The notes beneath the pieces were generated by a model. That model was not told the origin of the DNA and searched no databases. It was given only the letters and a program-made list of their open reading frames with translations. The position numbers were made by a program, and so were the translations under genes. From Trichostrongylus colubriformis (taxonomy: Eukaryota; Nematoda; Chromadorea; Rhabditida; Trichostrongylidae), in contig OZ022258.1 in NCBI GenBank assembly GCA_963978905.1, positions 59,287,638 to 59,351,637 on the forward strand: a DNA stretch of 64,000 bases, read 5' to 3'. Below are positions 23,101 through 32,800 of the stretch, piece after piece. The number at the start of each line of letters is the position of its first letter. Within the stretch, counting starts at the first letter, position 1.

Positions 23101-23719
23101 AATCACTCTTTAGCACTGTGTACCTGTGATACAAGGCAGCTTTCTTTGGCGCCACTTCTCATGATGGGCCCCCGTGAAGAGTTAACGCAGACGGCGAGCG
23201 GCCAAGCCACGCAACAGCGACGTTGCCGCGCCCTCACGACAACTCGGTCAGTTAGTGCTGGCGCGATGTGAAACGCGATGGAATCGCGATAATGATCGAA
23301 AAGGCGCTCTTGTAAACGCGATTGCGCCACCGATATCTATTCACAGCTAACCTTTTCGTTCCTCACCCCCCATCTCCCCTTTTGGTCCCTTTGATATTGA
23401 ATTAAGACGAAGAATTCAGTACGCAATCACACATGGCAAGGCAGACTCGAAAGCTGAAGTCGCGCGCCGCATACCACTGACTTGAGAGGAAATAACTATA
23501 TTTTGATAAGCTACTAAAACAAAGGGGCAGGTTGGCGCAGATTCGACTAGAAGCATGCTGGATTATTCATTTCCTTCATTTCCTATTAAGACAGCTCTCA
23601 CCAACGAAGAGTTTAATACTCACGTCATATAGATTGGTGTGTTCCAGCTCGTAGTCATTTATTCGAAGTGAATGCTTCTGACCAAAGTGATTCCAACTTA
23701 CTTTCAGTCTTGAGAACAT
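20166..23719 (-). CDS. PB1-domain gene with Tyr/Gly-rich tail
   Basis: Exons in transcript order: 23726-23624 (ATG at 23719 after a cttcttcag acceptor; MFSRLKVSWNHFGQKHS), 23057-22980 (ALMKKVHEIRPDFEGAIAY), 22711-22661 (VIVNNDKDLRVAIDQSK), 22139-22101 (EKLKLHTALTYGK). All join in phase 0 and together make one compact PB1 domain (basic KV strand at the start; acidic D-x-G ... NNDKDL loop near the end). An exon from 21772 (DRGYHSYPPGNSRPPSS) fits in phase; its donor may be 21513. Coding-like sequence at 21225-21437 is unresolved. Two clean exons, 20473-20376 (VVYPGYGYKYNSY) and 20283-20166 (HHFGGWSGHKYYSPGWGPVW, stop), end the model. PB1 domains pair with other PB1 proteins in scaffolding and autophagy or signalling. 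The link between 21.5 and 20.5 kb is inferred; the tail could be a separate gene. Confidence 0.65.
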
Positions 23720-23736
23720 CCCGATTCTGAAGAAGA
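23720..23736 (-). promoter_or_regulatory. Possible spliced-leader acceptor of the PB1 gene
   Basis: On the - strand, catcttcttcag is followed by AATCGGG and the ATG at 23719. A strong acceptor directly before the first codon, with the PB1 fold starting straight after, suggests trans-splicing; a normal intron with an unseen 5' exon is the alternative. Confidence 0.35.
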
Positions 23737-23817
23737 TGAAGGTTATTTTGAGAAAATCGTTAGTGACTTCACGTGCGCCTATACATAAATAGCGTGCTGT
23801 ATGGCGATACAAGTATA

Positions 23818-24557
23818 CAGGGGGTTCCAAAAAACAAGAGGAATTTTTCTCCTCCACTTTCAACCCTACTTAAGTCGAACTTCAGCAAATTCTACGAGGT
23901 ATTTCCATCCTCAAACTTAGAAACAGACCTCGCTATATCACTAAACTCCGTGACAGCCTTCTACACGAACAGGATCGGGAGCTTATTCCGAGTGAACATG
24001 ATGTATCACCTCAATACGGCAGAATCCGAGATTTCGTGACTCTCGTTCAGAACCTTGCTAATGACAGTTCATTCTGGGTCCTGAGAGGATTTACATTGGG
24101 TGTTGCTCTTAAGTACTCAGTTTTCCCAGGCTCCCAACATCCTTCGTTTCCAAGAACCAAAACGTTCCATTACCACTGAAAACCCTCCGGAGGGGGTTTG
24201 AGGTATGAAAAATGACACTTCGGATCAAAGCAGCGTTGTCCGAGCTGCACGGGCTCTGTGACTTCCATGAACTGAAGAACCAATCCATAGTAAGCTTCCC
24301 GCGAAAGACCTACTACGGAACCTGGCTCCACTGTTTTAAGCTGACCTTGATACCGTAGGTACTCTGAAGCCCGACTGCGCCGACTAAAGGCTCCGTATTT
24401 CGATGAAGGTGGAAGTACTGAGTCTCAGCTTGTTCCTATTGTTGAAGGAACACTTCGGGGATATCTTACCCCAATACCTTTATCCTTCGTTCCCCTATGT
24501 TTTGTATACTTGGCGGATGTGAGCTGTGAGCAAAATTATTCTTTTTTGGCACCCCTG
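23818..24557. mobile_element. TA-flanked element, CAGGGGGTTCCAAAA tips
   Basis: 740 bp with tips CAGGGGGTTCCAAAAAACAA and CAGGGGTGCCAAAAAAGAAT (right end complement), TA at 23816-23817 and 24558-24559. The CAGGG/TA end type is that of the Tc1/IS630 group. The interior has no recognisable transposase, only short broken frames, so it is a deletion derivative or relic. Confidence 0.75.
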
Positions 24558-24718
24558 TATATTTAGGTCAACTTTCATAACTCTTGGGGAGGATGTGAAA
24601 TAAGACGACAACACCTTTCTTCCCAATGTAATACCGCAACAGCAGAAATTATAATGATGACGTACTGGATTAGTAACGCATTGCATTCTCTAGTCTTATA
24701 CTAATAGTTCGCGCTTGA

Positions 24719-25021
24719 AGAAACACTTCGCGATAATCAGATGAGTCGATTTACCTTCTTGGAACAGTAAATTTGGGTAACTAGTCAGGCTGCACCTCTT
24801 CCGCATCGCCACGGTGCACTATCACAGCGCTATACCTGCTCAACCCCTTCCACGCCACCCATTTTGCTCAGTCGACCAATAAGGGAGCTCAAGTGGGTGG
24901 CGTCGGAGTGGGTTCGAGCAGGTGTAGCGCCGTGATAGCGCATCGTGGCGGTCTGACTAATTACCCATGGATCTACTGTTCCAAGAAGGTAAGTCGACTA
25001 ATTTGATTATCACGAATGCCT
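24719..25021. mobile_element. TTAA MITE, ACTTCGCGATAA family, copy 1
   Basis: 303-bp foldback with arms AGAAACACTTCGCGATAATC and AGGCATTCGTGATAATC (right complement), inner arms CGCCACGGTGC / CATCGTGGCGG, flanks TTGA (24715-24718) and TTAA (25022-25025). Sister copy at 35785-36098. Confidence 0.8.
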
Positions 25022-25380
25022 TTAAATGTTCTCCCAGAAGAATACACTTCTTTATGATGGCACGAATATTTCGCAGACTGCAGTGGCAACACTGAGAAAA
25101 ATAAGATGACAGTTCCTCGAAGTATTTCCAAAACCGCGATTTCTAGACCTGATATTCATTGCTTTTTATTAATATGTACCAATATTTCTTTTCGGGGTCG
25201 TCCAACAAATCATAAGATCACGCAGGATATTTCAAAAGGCCAAACCGTAAAACGAGTCCAGTGCCATCGCAGGGCCGGTCGTTCTTACTAGACGTCAGTA
25301 TTTAATCCTATCCAAGCCATCCTTCCCGTTAGATAGGTCTGTAGTGCACGGGTTTTTGCCATATTTCAGAGAAAAAATCC

Positions 25381-25650
25381 GTGATCGCTCAAAGATTCAA
25401 CCAGTCTAGCTCGTCCCTAGCTCGCACCCATCGCGACGCGCCTCACGCGGCCGCGCAAAAGTCGAGCCCGTCCCTAGCTCGCACCCATCGCGACGCGCCT
25501 CACGCGGCCGCGCAAAAGTCGAGCCCGTCCCTAGCTCGCACACATCGGGACGCGCCTCACGCGGCTGCGCAAACTTTATGTCCTCATGGCACACGTCTAC
25601 CTGCACCTACTTGTTCGATCATGCTCGAAATTGGACCTCAAAGAGCATAG
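25381..25650 (+). repeat. 57-bp tandem repeat in an open frame
   Basis: About three copies of a 57-bp GC-rich unit lie at 25408-25570. As 57 is 19 codons, the + frame repeats SPSLARTHRDAPHAAAQKS. The first two units are identical over most of their length; the third has a few changes. There is no splice signal or conserved domain to show it is translated. It could be a minisatellite whose unit happens to be a multiple of three. Confidence 0.55.
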
Positions 25651-25834
25651 AGCATACTTTCACGTTGAACAACCACTGTTGCACTACTTACTGTAGCACA
25701 TTACATTCACGTTGAACAACCAATCAAGTTCCCATTGTATTGCGTCTAATTGGCAATCACGCTGGTTGTAAGTTCCATTAGTCTAGTTATTTCCTCCGCT
25801 GTTTTTTTCCTTCTACTAACAAGATCAAGGTAAC

Positions 25835-27093
25835 GATGTGGCTACTTTCTCCGACGAAGGATTTAATAGCTTGGAGTCTCTTGTTGAGCGCATTAAGGTG
25901 TACAGCCCAGTACTGATAGGGGTACTTTAAAAATTCATTCGAAAGAAAATTGTGCAGAATTTCGTTAGGTAGTATTTCTCGCGAGTAAAATTTCGTTCGC
26001 ATTAGCCTTCCACGTCGCAACGAGATCCCGTATAGGATCCATGGAGTAAAAATAAGTGCACGCAAACGAAGAATTCAAAGAGGTGTCTATCATTGTTGTC
26101 TGCATAATCTTCAGTGATCTAGCGTTTGCACATAGGATTCCACGTGTGTTTTTGATAGCCTCAATAAGTCTTGCCTCAGGCTTTTTTCCTTTTAATGGTT
26201 ACATGAGTTCCAAGGTAGAAGATTGCAATCGCCAAGAGTGCTGTCCTTAGTACGCATGATGAAGCAAAAGGGTTTACAGGCGATACAATTGAACCAGGAA
26301 GAAAATACACGCATGACAGAAATGGAGCAATTACAAAGGGCAGACTAATTGGCATTAACAATGGAGAACTCGAATTATTCACTTTTCTATTTCATACTTT
26401 TGGAAATAAGGAAAAGATGCAGAGCACTAGCTAGTTAGTCTCAAGGATTTTCCGTTTCAAAAACTGCGAAAGTAGCTGGTATTCGCTTCCATGCCAGAAC
26501 GAATGGCTGAGGAGCTTCGCGGTCGAGAGCCAACAAACACCGAGCAAACACACCATCGGTCGCGTTTGCGTTTCCTCTTTGCTGCCATTCGCAAACAGTA
26601 ACCAATGGCTCCGTTGGAAACACTAGCATATGCTCACTGCATTTCTCAATGGAAAATTTTGAAATGACACTCTGAAATGAAAGTAGAATTAATGATTTTT
26701 TTTGCTCTGCCGATGGACATGATTCAATCAGATGAGGCATGCAGAAACACGAGAAATTGCCTCGAGGCAAATGAGGTGAGTTTCTAGCTGCAGCATGCAG
26801 ATACCAGATTTCCGAGAAATAGCGCATGCGGTCTGGTACATACGGTCGCGGCAAGTCGAAAAATAAAAAGTCTCGTTGCATACTTTGTCTATACAGAAAA
26901 CTGTGGTAGATATTCTCTTATGCGCCTGTCACTTGATGTGAACGACCTGCTGAGCCTAGCCGTGGGTTTATCCCTTCCAGGATCGAACCTGGCGTCGAGG
27001 AAAATTTTAGAGAAATTCGACCTCCCTCCTTGTTTGAGCCGTCTGCCCCAGAAAAGGTCGTCAATCGGTATCTCGATCAATCCATAATCATAC
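25835..27093 (-). CDS. Candidate exons of a membrane protein gene
   Basis: Several - strand stretches look coding. About 27093-26889: LIEIPIDDLFWGRRLKQGG ... RRIREYLPQF. About 26880-26806: DLPRPYVPDRMRYFSEI, ending at a gtatct donor. 26671-26441: strong acceptor ttcatttcag, then VISKFSIEKCSEHMLVF ... VFETENP and stop. 26382-26176: a hydrophobic segment PISLPFVIAPFLSCVYFLPG that could span a membrane. About 26010-25835: LMRTKFYSREILPNEILHNF ... SFVGESSHI with a gttacc donor. I could not phase them into one transcript and recognise no family with confidence; the hydrophobic stretch followed by a basic helix is distantly like LETM1-type mitochondrial proteins, which is a guess. Confidence 0.4.
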
Positions 27094-27439
27094 CACTGCT
27101 TCTGGTTATCGATTGACGACCTCTAACCATTAGAGATCAGGTGATCGGCCCAAAAACTTTTCGAAGTAGGTATTTGTCCAACTAAAACTTCAAAATACGA
27201 CTCCATTCCCACTTTCAAAGCCAAGATACGCTCCCATCAGGTTTCCTTTACTCAGGTGTGGCCCTGCTTGTGACCTAATTCAAAGAAGTCGATCAACGCT
27301 GAGTCATTGGTAATGCGCAAGAACTCGAGGCGATGAGTGTAAGGACAGACGTGCACGAGGTCCAGCGTGCTGTAATAAGCTAATATCGTAGCACTTTATG
27401 TTCGTTTCCTCGTGCGTCGTTACATTAAAGTGATGCTTG

Positions 27440-27880
27440 TTTTCTCTGTAACTCCACGTTCGAATCACCTGATACTACCTTGACTCTCCTTCTCAAAAAT
27501 GGCATCGAACTTTCAGTTTTTACAAGTATTTTGACAGCTGTACAATCGTTTTATAAAGTTATATCAGCACCGATATAACCTCTACATTGTGAATTTCATG
27601 TTTTAAAATTTTCCGTTTGATTTCTCTCTAGCCAGAAGTTCATCTTTATTCTCTTCTTACTCCTTCACTGATGCGGGTGTGGATTGCATTGCAGTGTGGA
27701 TCATGGTACTTCCTATCTTGGTGTATATCAACAGTAATGGTCTATAAGAACAACTGTTGTTGAAATGTTATCACGGTAATTGGCGATTTGTTCGGACGAA
27801 GCTGTAGTGGCATGGTAGCCATTGTATACGTCTATCCCCTGGGCTGGAGTTGTGCAAGTAGTTGGTAATGGCTTTTGGTT
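27440..27880 (+). repeat. Diverged duplicate of 30195-30640
   Basis: From tgatgcttgttttctctg to gagttgtgcaagtag this segment aligns by eye with 30195-30640 (tgatgttcgctttctctg ... gtagtgatgcaagtag) at roughly 75-80 percent identity, same orientation. The second copy lies in intron 1 of the 29869 gene. Confidence 0.6.
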
Positions 27881-28020
27881 GGTTTTCAACTAAATAAAGG
27901 TGCCAGTAAGAGGAGCGCAGGTTGCTGACAATGAGTGACCAACAGCGGCATGGCTGCAGAGAAGTGACCACTTTTGCAGAATCAGACGTGCATATAAGAT
28001 ATCTATGATGTATGCATATA

Positions 28021-28522
28021 GACGGTAGCGTTCAAAAGTATTCGGCCAAACACTTTTTTGCCACAACTTTTTTTCTACTTGAGCAACTTTGACGAAATTT
28101 TATTATGTGGTGCCTAAACCTATTGCCAACATTTCCTTCTACTTGAATGCCGCTTGACTCTTTTCATGGGTTTTTACAAAAATTTACTACAATACCACCG
28201 AAAAAAAAGGCGGTGTCAAGAAAAACGGCTTTCTTTACAAAACCAAAAAGAGCAAGCCTCAGAAAACATTGATATTTCGTAGAGAGACCTTGACTTTTGA
28301 TGACAGCGGCTCAGCGGGACGGCATAGGAATGGCACTCCAAAAACAAAAAAAAATGCATTTTACCACGTAACTTACACCGTTGAGCGCCAAAACAGTATC
28401 TAGTATGCAGTGTTTCCGTACAACATACCAAAATTTCTCTCAGATTGGTCCAGTCGCAAAAAAGTTACAAGTGGAAAACCCAAGTGAAAAACCACTTGAC
28501 TGAATACTTTTGAGCGCTACTG
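28021..28522. mobile_element. Tc1-like MITE, CAGTAGCGCTCAAAAGTATTC tips
   Basis: 502 bp. The right end complement reads CAGTAGCGCTCAAAAGTATT with TA at 28523-28524; the left tip gACGGTAGCGTTCAAAAGTATT follows TA at 28019-28020 and is slightly mutated. TA target plus this tip style is typical of Tc1. No transposase frame seen. Confidence 0.75.
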
Positions 28523-28971
28523 TATATGACGTATGCATACAGTGTCGATCAACACGTCGATCGATAAAGGCATGTAACTGTTTTACATTCAACAAGTGCT
28601 CCTCCTCCACGTTTCGGCAAATCGCCTTATTCAGAGCCTGTAAAGCCAAGACATCAAAGATACAAGATGTCGAGTACCCTTTTTCAAATTACAAAAGAAA
28701 ACTAAGGCTGAATCAATCTTGAGAGACATTGTGAAACCCACTGACCATTTGAAAATATGGAGTTGTGGTTTGGCACCTTGAGCTACAACTTGACGGAGTG
28801 CTTATGCTGTTTTTTGAGCTTCCAAGGTCAGGTCACATAGTCCCCAAGTATTTTACTATCCAAAACCATCCCGGCGTCGATCGAAGATGATTGCCGCCTG
28901 TCACCCTCCTTCTATTGACTTTAGGTTTACTACCGACCCCCGTGCCCCGTCGCCCTATAGTCGTTGTTTGA

Positions 28972-29424
28972 AGGAACCGGAAGGGGTCCGAAACAAGAGG
29001 AAGATGCAAAGAAATGAGCATTTTGTCACGAACACTGAAGGTTAGAAGCGATTTATTGAAAAAACAAGGGATTCAAAAGCGCGACGCTGCATTGTGTATT
29101 CGTATCCCATTAGCATCAACACACTGACTTTCCCAGTTGTCCGCTGTAGAAGACGGGCCGCTGGCCAATGTTAGTTGTAGCACCTGACTCCCAACGCAGT
29201 GGAGTGGTCATTCCCAACTACATTAGCATTCATGTAAGTACATAGAAACAAAAAAAGAAAGAATAAAGGAAAAAGTAAAAAAAAAAGAACTTCATAATAG
29301 ACACATCTCCTCTTCGCACCGTGCCAAGGCGTTAAATTGGCGAGTTTGTGCAGTGGCGGCCACTTGAACTCGTTCGAACTACGTCTGTTCTACCGTAGGC
29401 CAAAATTAACCCCTTCCGGTGTCT
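28972..29424. mobile_element. TTAA MITE, ACCGGAAGGGGT family, copy 1
   Basis: Tips AGGAACCGGAAGGGGTCCGA and AGACACCGGAAGGGGTTAA (right complement), flanks TTGA (28968-28971) and TTAA (29425-29428). Body shared with 41087-41961 and 43972-44428 (GGCGAGTTTGTGCA, CTACATTAGCATTCATGTAA). Confidence 0.8.
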
Positions 29425-29854
29425 TTAAGGTTCCAACATCGGACCACCGTCTCGGCGCCCCCGCGGGGGTTCAGCCGCTAAGGTCAAAGATCGCAGAAAT
29501 CCGCGAACGGTGCCAACTTTCCAGGGATCGCCACGCGTTCGTCTTTCCTGTTGATCTTGGAACCCTTTGCCTTGATCCATGACCCCTCAAGAGCTTTGCG
29601 TACTGGATCTCCTGTTCGCGTGCTAGAATCGCGATCTCAAAAGTATTATATATATATGGTTAAACAAGGGAGGCATCAAGTAATTATCTTGCGTCAACAG
29701 CATGTTGGCCAGTAGTGTCGCTTACCATATCCAATCAGAAGGGACAAAACGAAAAAAACCGTTAGGTTAGGCGGTAGTATGACAGCCCTATATTTGAAAT
29801 GTTTGGCCTCTTGTTATTCGTTAAGTGTCTAACGTTCAACGTTTCCGTTATCAA

Positions 29855-29864
29855 CCGCTTTCAG
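29855..29864 (+). promoter_or_regulatory. Possible spliced-leader acceptor
   Basis: accgctttcag ends four bases before the ATG at 29869. A consensus nematode 3' splice site immediately 5' of a signal-peptide start codon, with no coding frame upstream, suggests trans-splicing. Confidence 0.45.
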
Positions 29865-29868
29865 GTTA

Positions 29869-32800
29869 ATGTTTGTAATCCTTCTATTTCTTGCTCGTCC
29901 TGTGTTTTCCATATGTGTCGACAACGGAGTTAAGCATGCCGAAGCCGAGAAGTGGGTCCGCAACGGGAACTTTCTCGTTACATGCGCTTCTGGTGAAACT
30001 AAGGTAAATCAAGACTCGATAGCCTGCTGAAACACAACGTAGTATAAATCCGGGTTAAAACGTGCCACTTCAGCGCACTATTCTTCCTATGCTGCCATTG
30101 AAAAATGCAAACATTTCTATCTTCAAAATCTGAAATGTCGGTAGGCGATTTCGACATCCTGTTTACCGACTACGACTATCAGAGTGATGTTCGCTTTCTC
30201 TGCAATTTCACGTTCGGATCACTGATATCATCTGACTCTCATACTCAAAAATGGCTTCGGACTTTCAGTTTTGAAGAAGCTTTTAGATAGATGCGAAATC
30301 GTTTTATAACGTGATATCAGTACCGATGTTACCTCTACATTTTGAATTTTGTGTCTTAATATTTACCGCTCGATTTTTCTTAGCCAGTCGTTTCCCTTTA
30401 TTCTCTTCCTGTTCCTCCACTAATGCGAGTGTGGACTGCGTTGCAGTGAATATCGTCGTACTACCAATTTGAGTGTATATTAGCAAATGGGCCATCAGAA
30501 TGTTGTCGAAATGTTATCATGGTCACAGGCAATTCGTTCGGATAAACCTGCACTGGCATGCGAATTATTGTTTACGTCTCTCCAACTGGGCTGTAGTGAT
30601 GCAAGTAGCGGCTTCTTCTGGCGACTTCTTTAGGACTTGCTGCAAAGACCAAAAGAAGTAAGCGGAAGGGACTCATCTGAAGGGTGCGGTTGACAGGGAA
30701 ATGTTTTGGTGCCAGCTCGTTGCAGGATTTTTTGCATGGTGCAGCTTGAGTGCGAGACTACCTGGCTTTCCTTCATTCCCCATCGCAGATCCTCGCTACG
30801 TGGATTAGGCTAGTTCTTACAATAGAAGTGGGACTCTGCAGTTATTGGAATGTGTGGCTCATAGAGATGCACGTGCAACAGGTCACAATATAGCATTTTG
30901 CGAATACTTGAGTATTATCATGCGAAATTCACCCTTTTCCACACGTTTTATCCTCCAGCTAGAATCACATAAATTGTTTTCCAAGGATGTGTTTCATTGT
31001 CTGGCTCAGTATTCCTACATCTAACTAGCATGCCAGCCTCGGTCTATCCCATCTCTAGTAGCATTTCCTCCACCACTGGTCGCCAAATCGCGTACACCCT
31101 CTTCCAGGAATGAAGTCATGTAGTGCATACTCGGAACCATGAACTTACGGATCTCCAATGACGGCTAAAACAGCAGCAGCTTTGAAAACTCAATGAACTC
31201 TTCCTCATGAATGAGTTGTGGTCTGGTTGTGTGAGTTCCACTTCATCACTGACGAGCATCTTTGCCCTCGCTTTGTTCAGCTAGTAAGTCTAACACATAT
31301 CTCAAGGTTAAGGTGTTGTGTAACATAGTGTGAATCTCTGACGTTCGCATCCTCTGACAAGGTTCTCATTCTTGCGTTATGATATTACGCATCGAGGATT
31401 CTGATGCTATTATTCTGATTTTCTGTTAAGGTTTTTGTACGAAACAATTTTTACAAACCTTTGGTATAATCAGTGCTATAACAGAAAACGACGTGAAAAA
31501 TCAGAGGATTGAGGAAGCTTTAGACGAGTTGAAGCAGAAATCTGTCTTATGCAAATCGAGCAAGCTTAGCTCCTGCGAAGGCACTGCTGGAGAAACTTGG
31601 TGTCTTTATTTTCTGTAGATGATGTATAGGGTTGCAATACTAGTGAATCGAGTATCCACCCCCTGTTGCAACTACAAGAGCTTTTCGTTCCGAAGTCCCT
31701 CGAGACTACGTTGGATCGTCTGGGTATCTCTAGTAGAGGGGTCCCGAAGGCCTATTCTTCCTCCGCTTTATCTATCCACTAAGCTTTGCACGCGGTCCAC
31801 AGCGAACAGGTGCATCATGAATTATTTGACAACAAGGCATCTGCTCTTCACACATGATGACCTGAATTTTATTGTGGAGTGCCAAATTTGACACATTTTT
31901 TAAGGAGATTGGAAACTTCATTGAATGCCAGTTGCCGTCACTTATATCTTTCATCATTAATGCTTCCATACCACACTGTATAACGCCTGCTAGTGCCATC
32001 TCTCCACCGTCCACCTAAAAAGCACAGCGAATGTAGAAAAACTTGTGCACCCTGCAACGCTTCTTATCACCACTTATAAATTATTAGTTTCGGTCATCCA
32101 CTGCCAACGTTTCCGAATCACCGCTATATCTTTTATAAGATCAGGGTCGTATCTTTGCTACAACCTCTGTTATGAATTCCGTGACAGACAAACAAACACA
32201 TAAACATACTGTCATATGTACCTAATGGATTGAAAGGAAGGTAATTGATTCTTAAGGTTTTGAATTGTCTCACAGACGCTGGCACGGTGCTCAGTTTGGG
32301 TACTACTTCACATGTGGAGAATGGCGTCGAATACTCCTGTGTGGATGATGAACCAGGGACTGAAGGTGAGGCCCAGCCTTTCCTGTTTTCGACATTTCAA
32401 AAAACCATGGGTACCTTACCAAATTCTATCCTGTGGCTGAGTATACTCCAAATGACCAGCCAGGGTACAATAGGGGCTTATTCATTAGTGTCGACCTCGT
32501 CGCCCCTTCTGTACCTTCCGTACATCTCTTGACTATCTGCATCTCACCGCATTACATGACAACATAGGTATCAGTTAACCCTCTATCTTCCTCCTGGGCA
32601 GTATCCTACTCTCTACAGGGATCTCCTTTAGCAGGGGATCCCTCAACGAAGGTGATTCGTGGAGGGGAACGTTCACACAATGAAAACTTTGGGTTAAATG
32701 AGGTGTGCGGTGCAACTCGTTTTTAAGAGCGTAACGCCAGGTCTCTGCCTAAGTCGATGGCGTGTTGGAAAGGGTGAGAAAACACGTCGACAAGTATCAG

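Noticed and set aside
23773..24039. 88-codon frame inside the CAGGGGGTTCC element as a transposase
   Set aside because: It starts outside the element and shows no helix-turn-helix or DDE/DDD motif.
26960..27000. tRNA T-arm-like ggttcgatcc on the - strand
   Set aside because: The stem does not pair over five bases, and no D-arm, anticodon arm or acceptor stem fits upstream.
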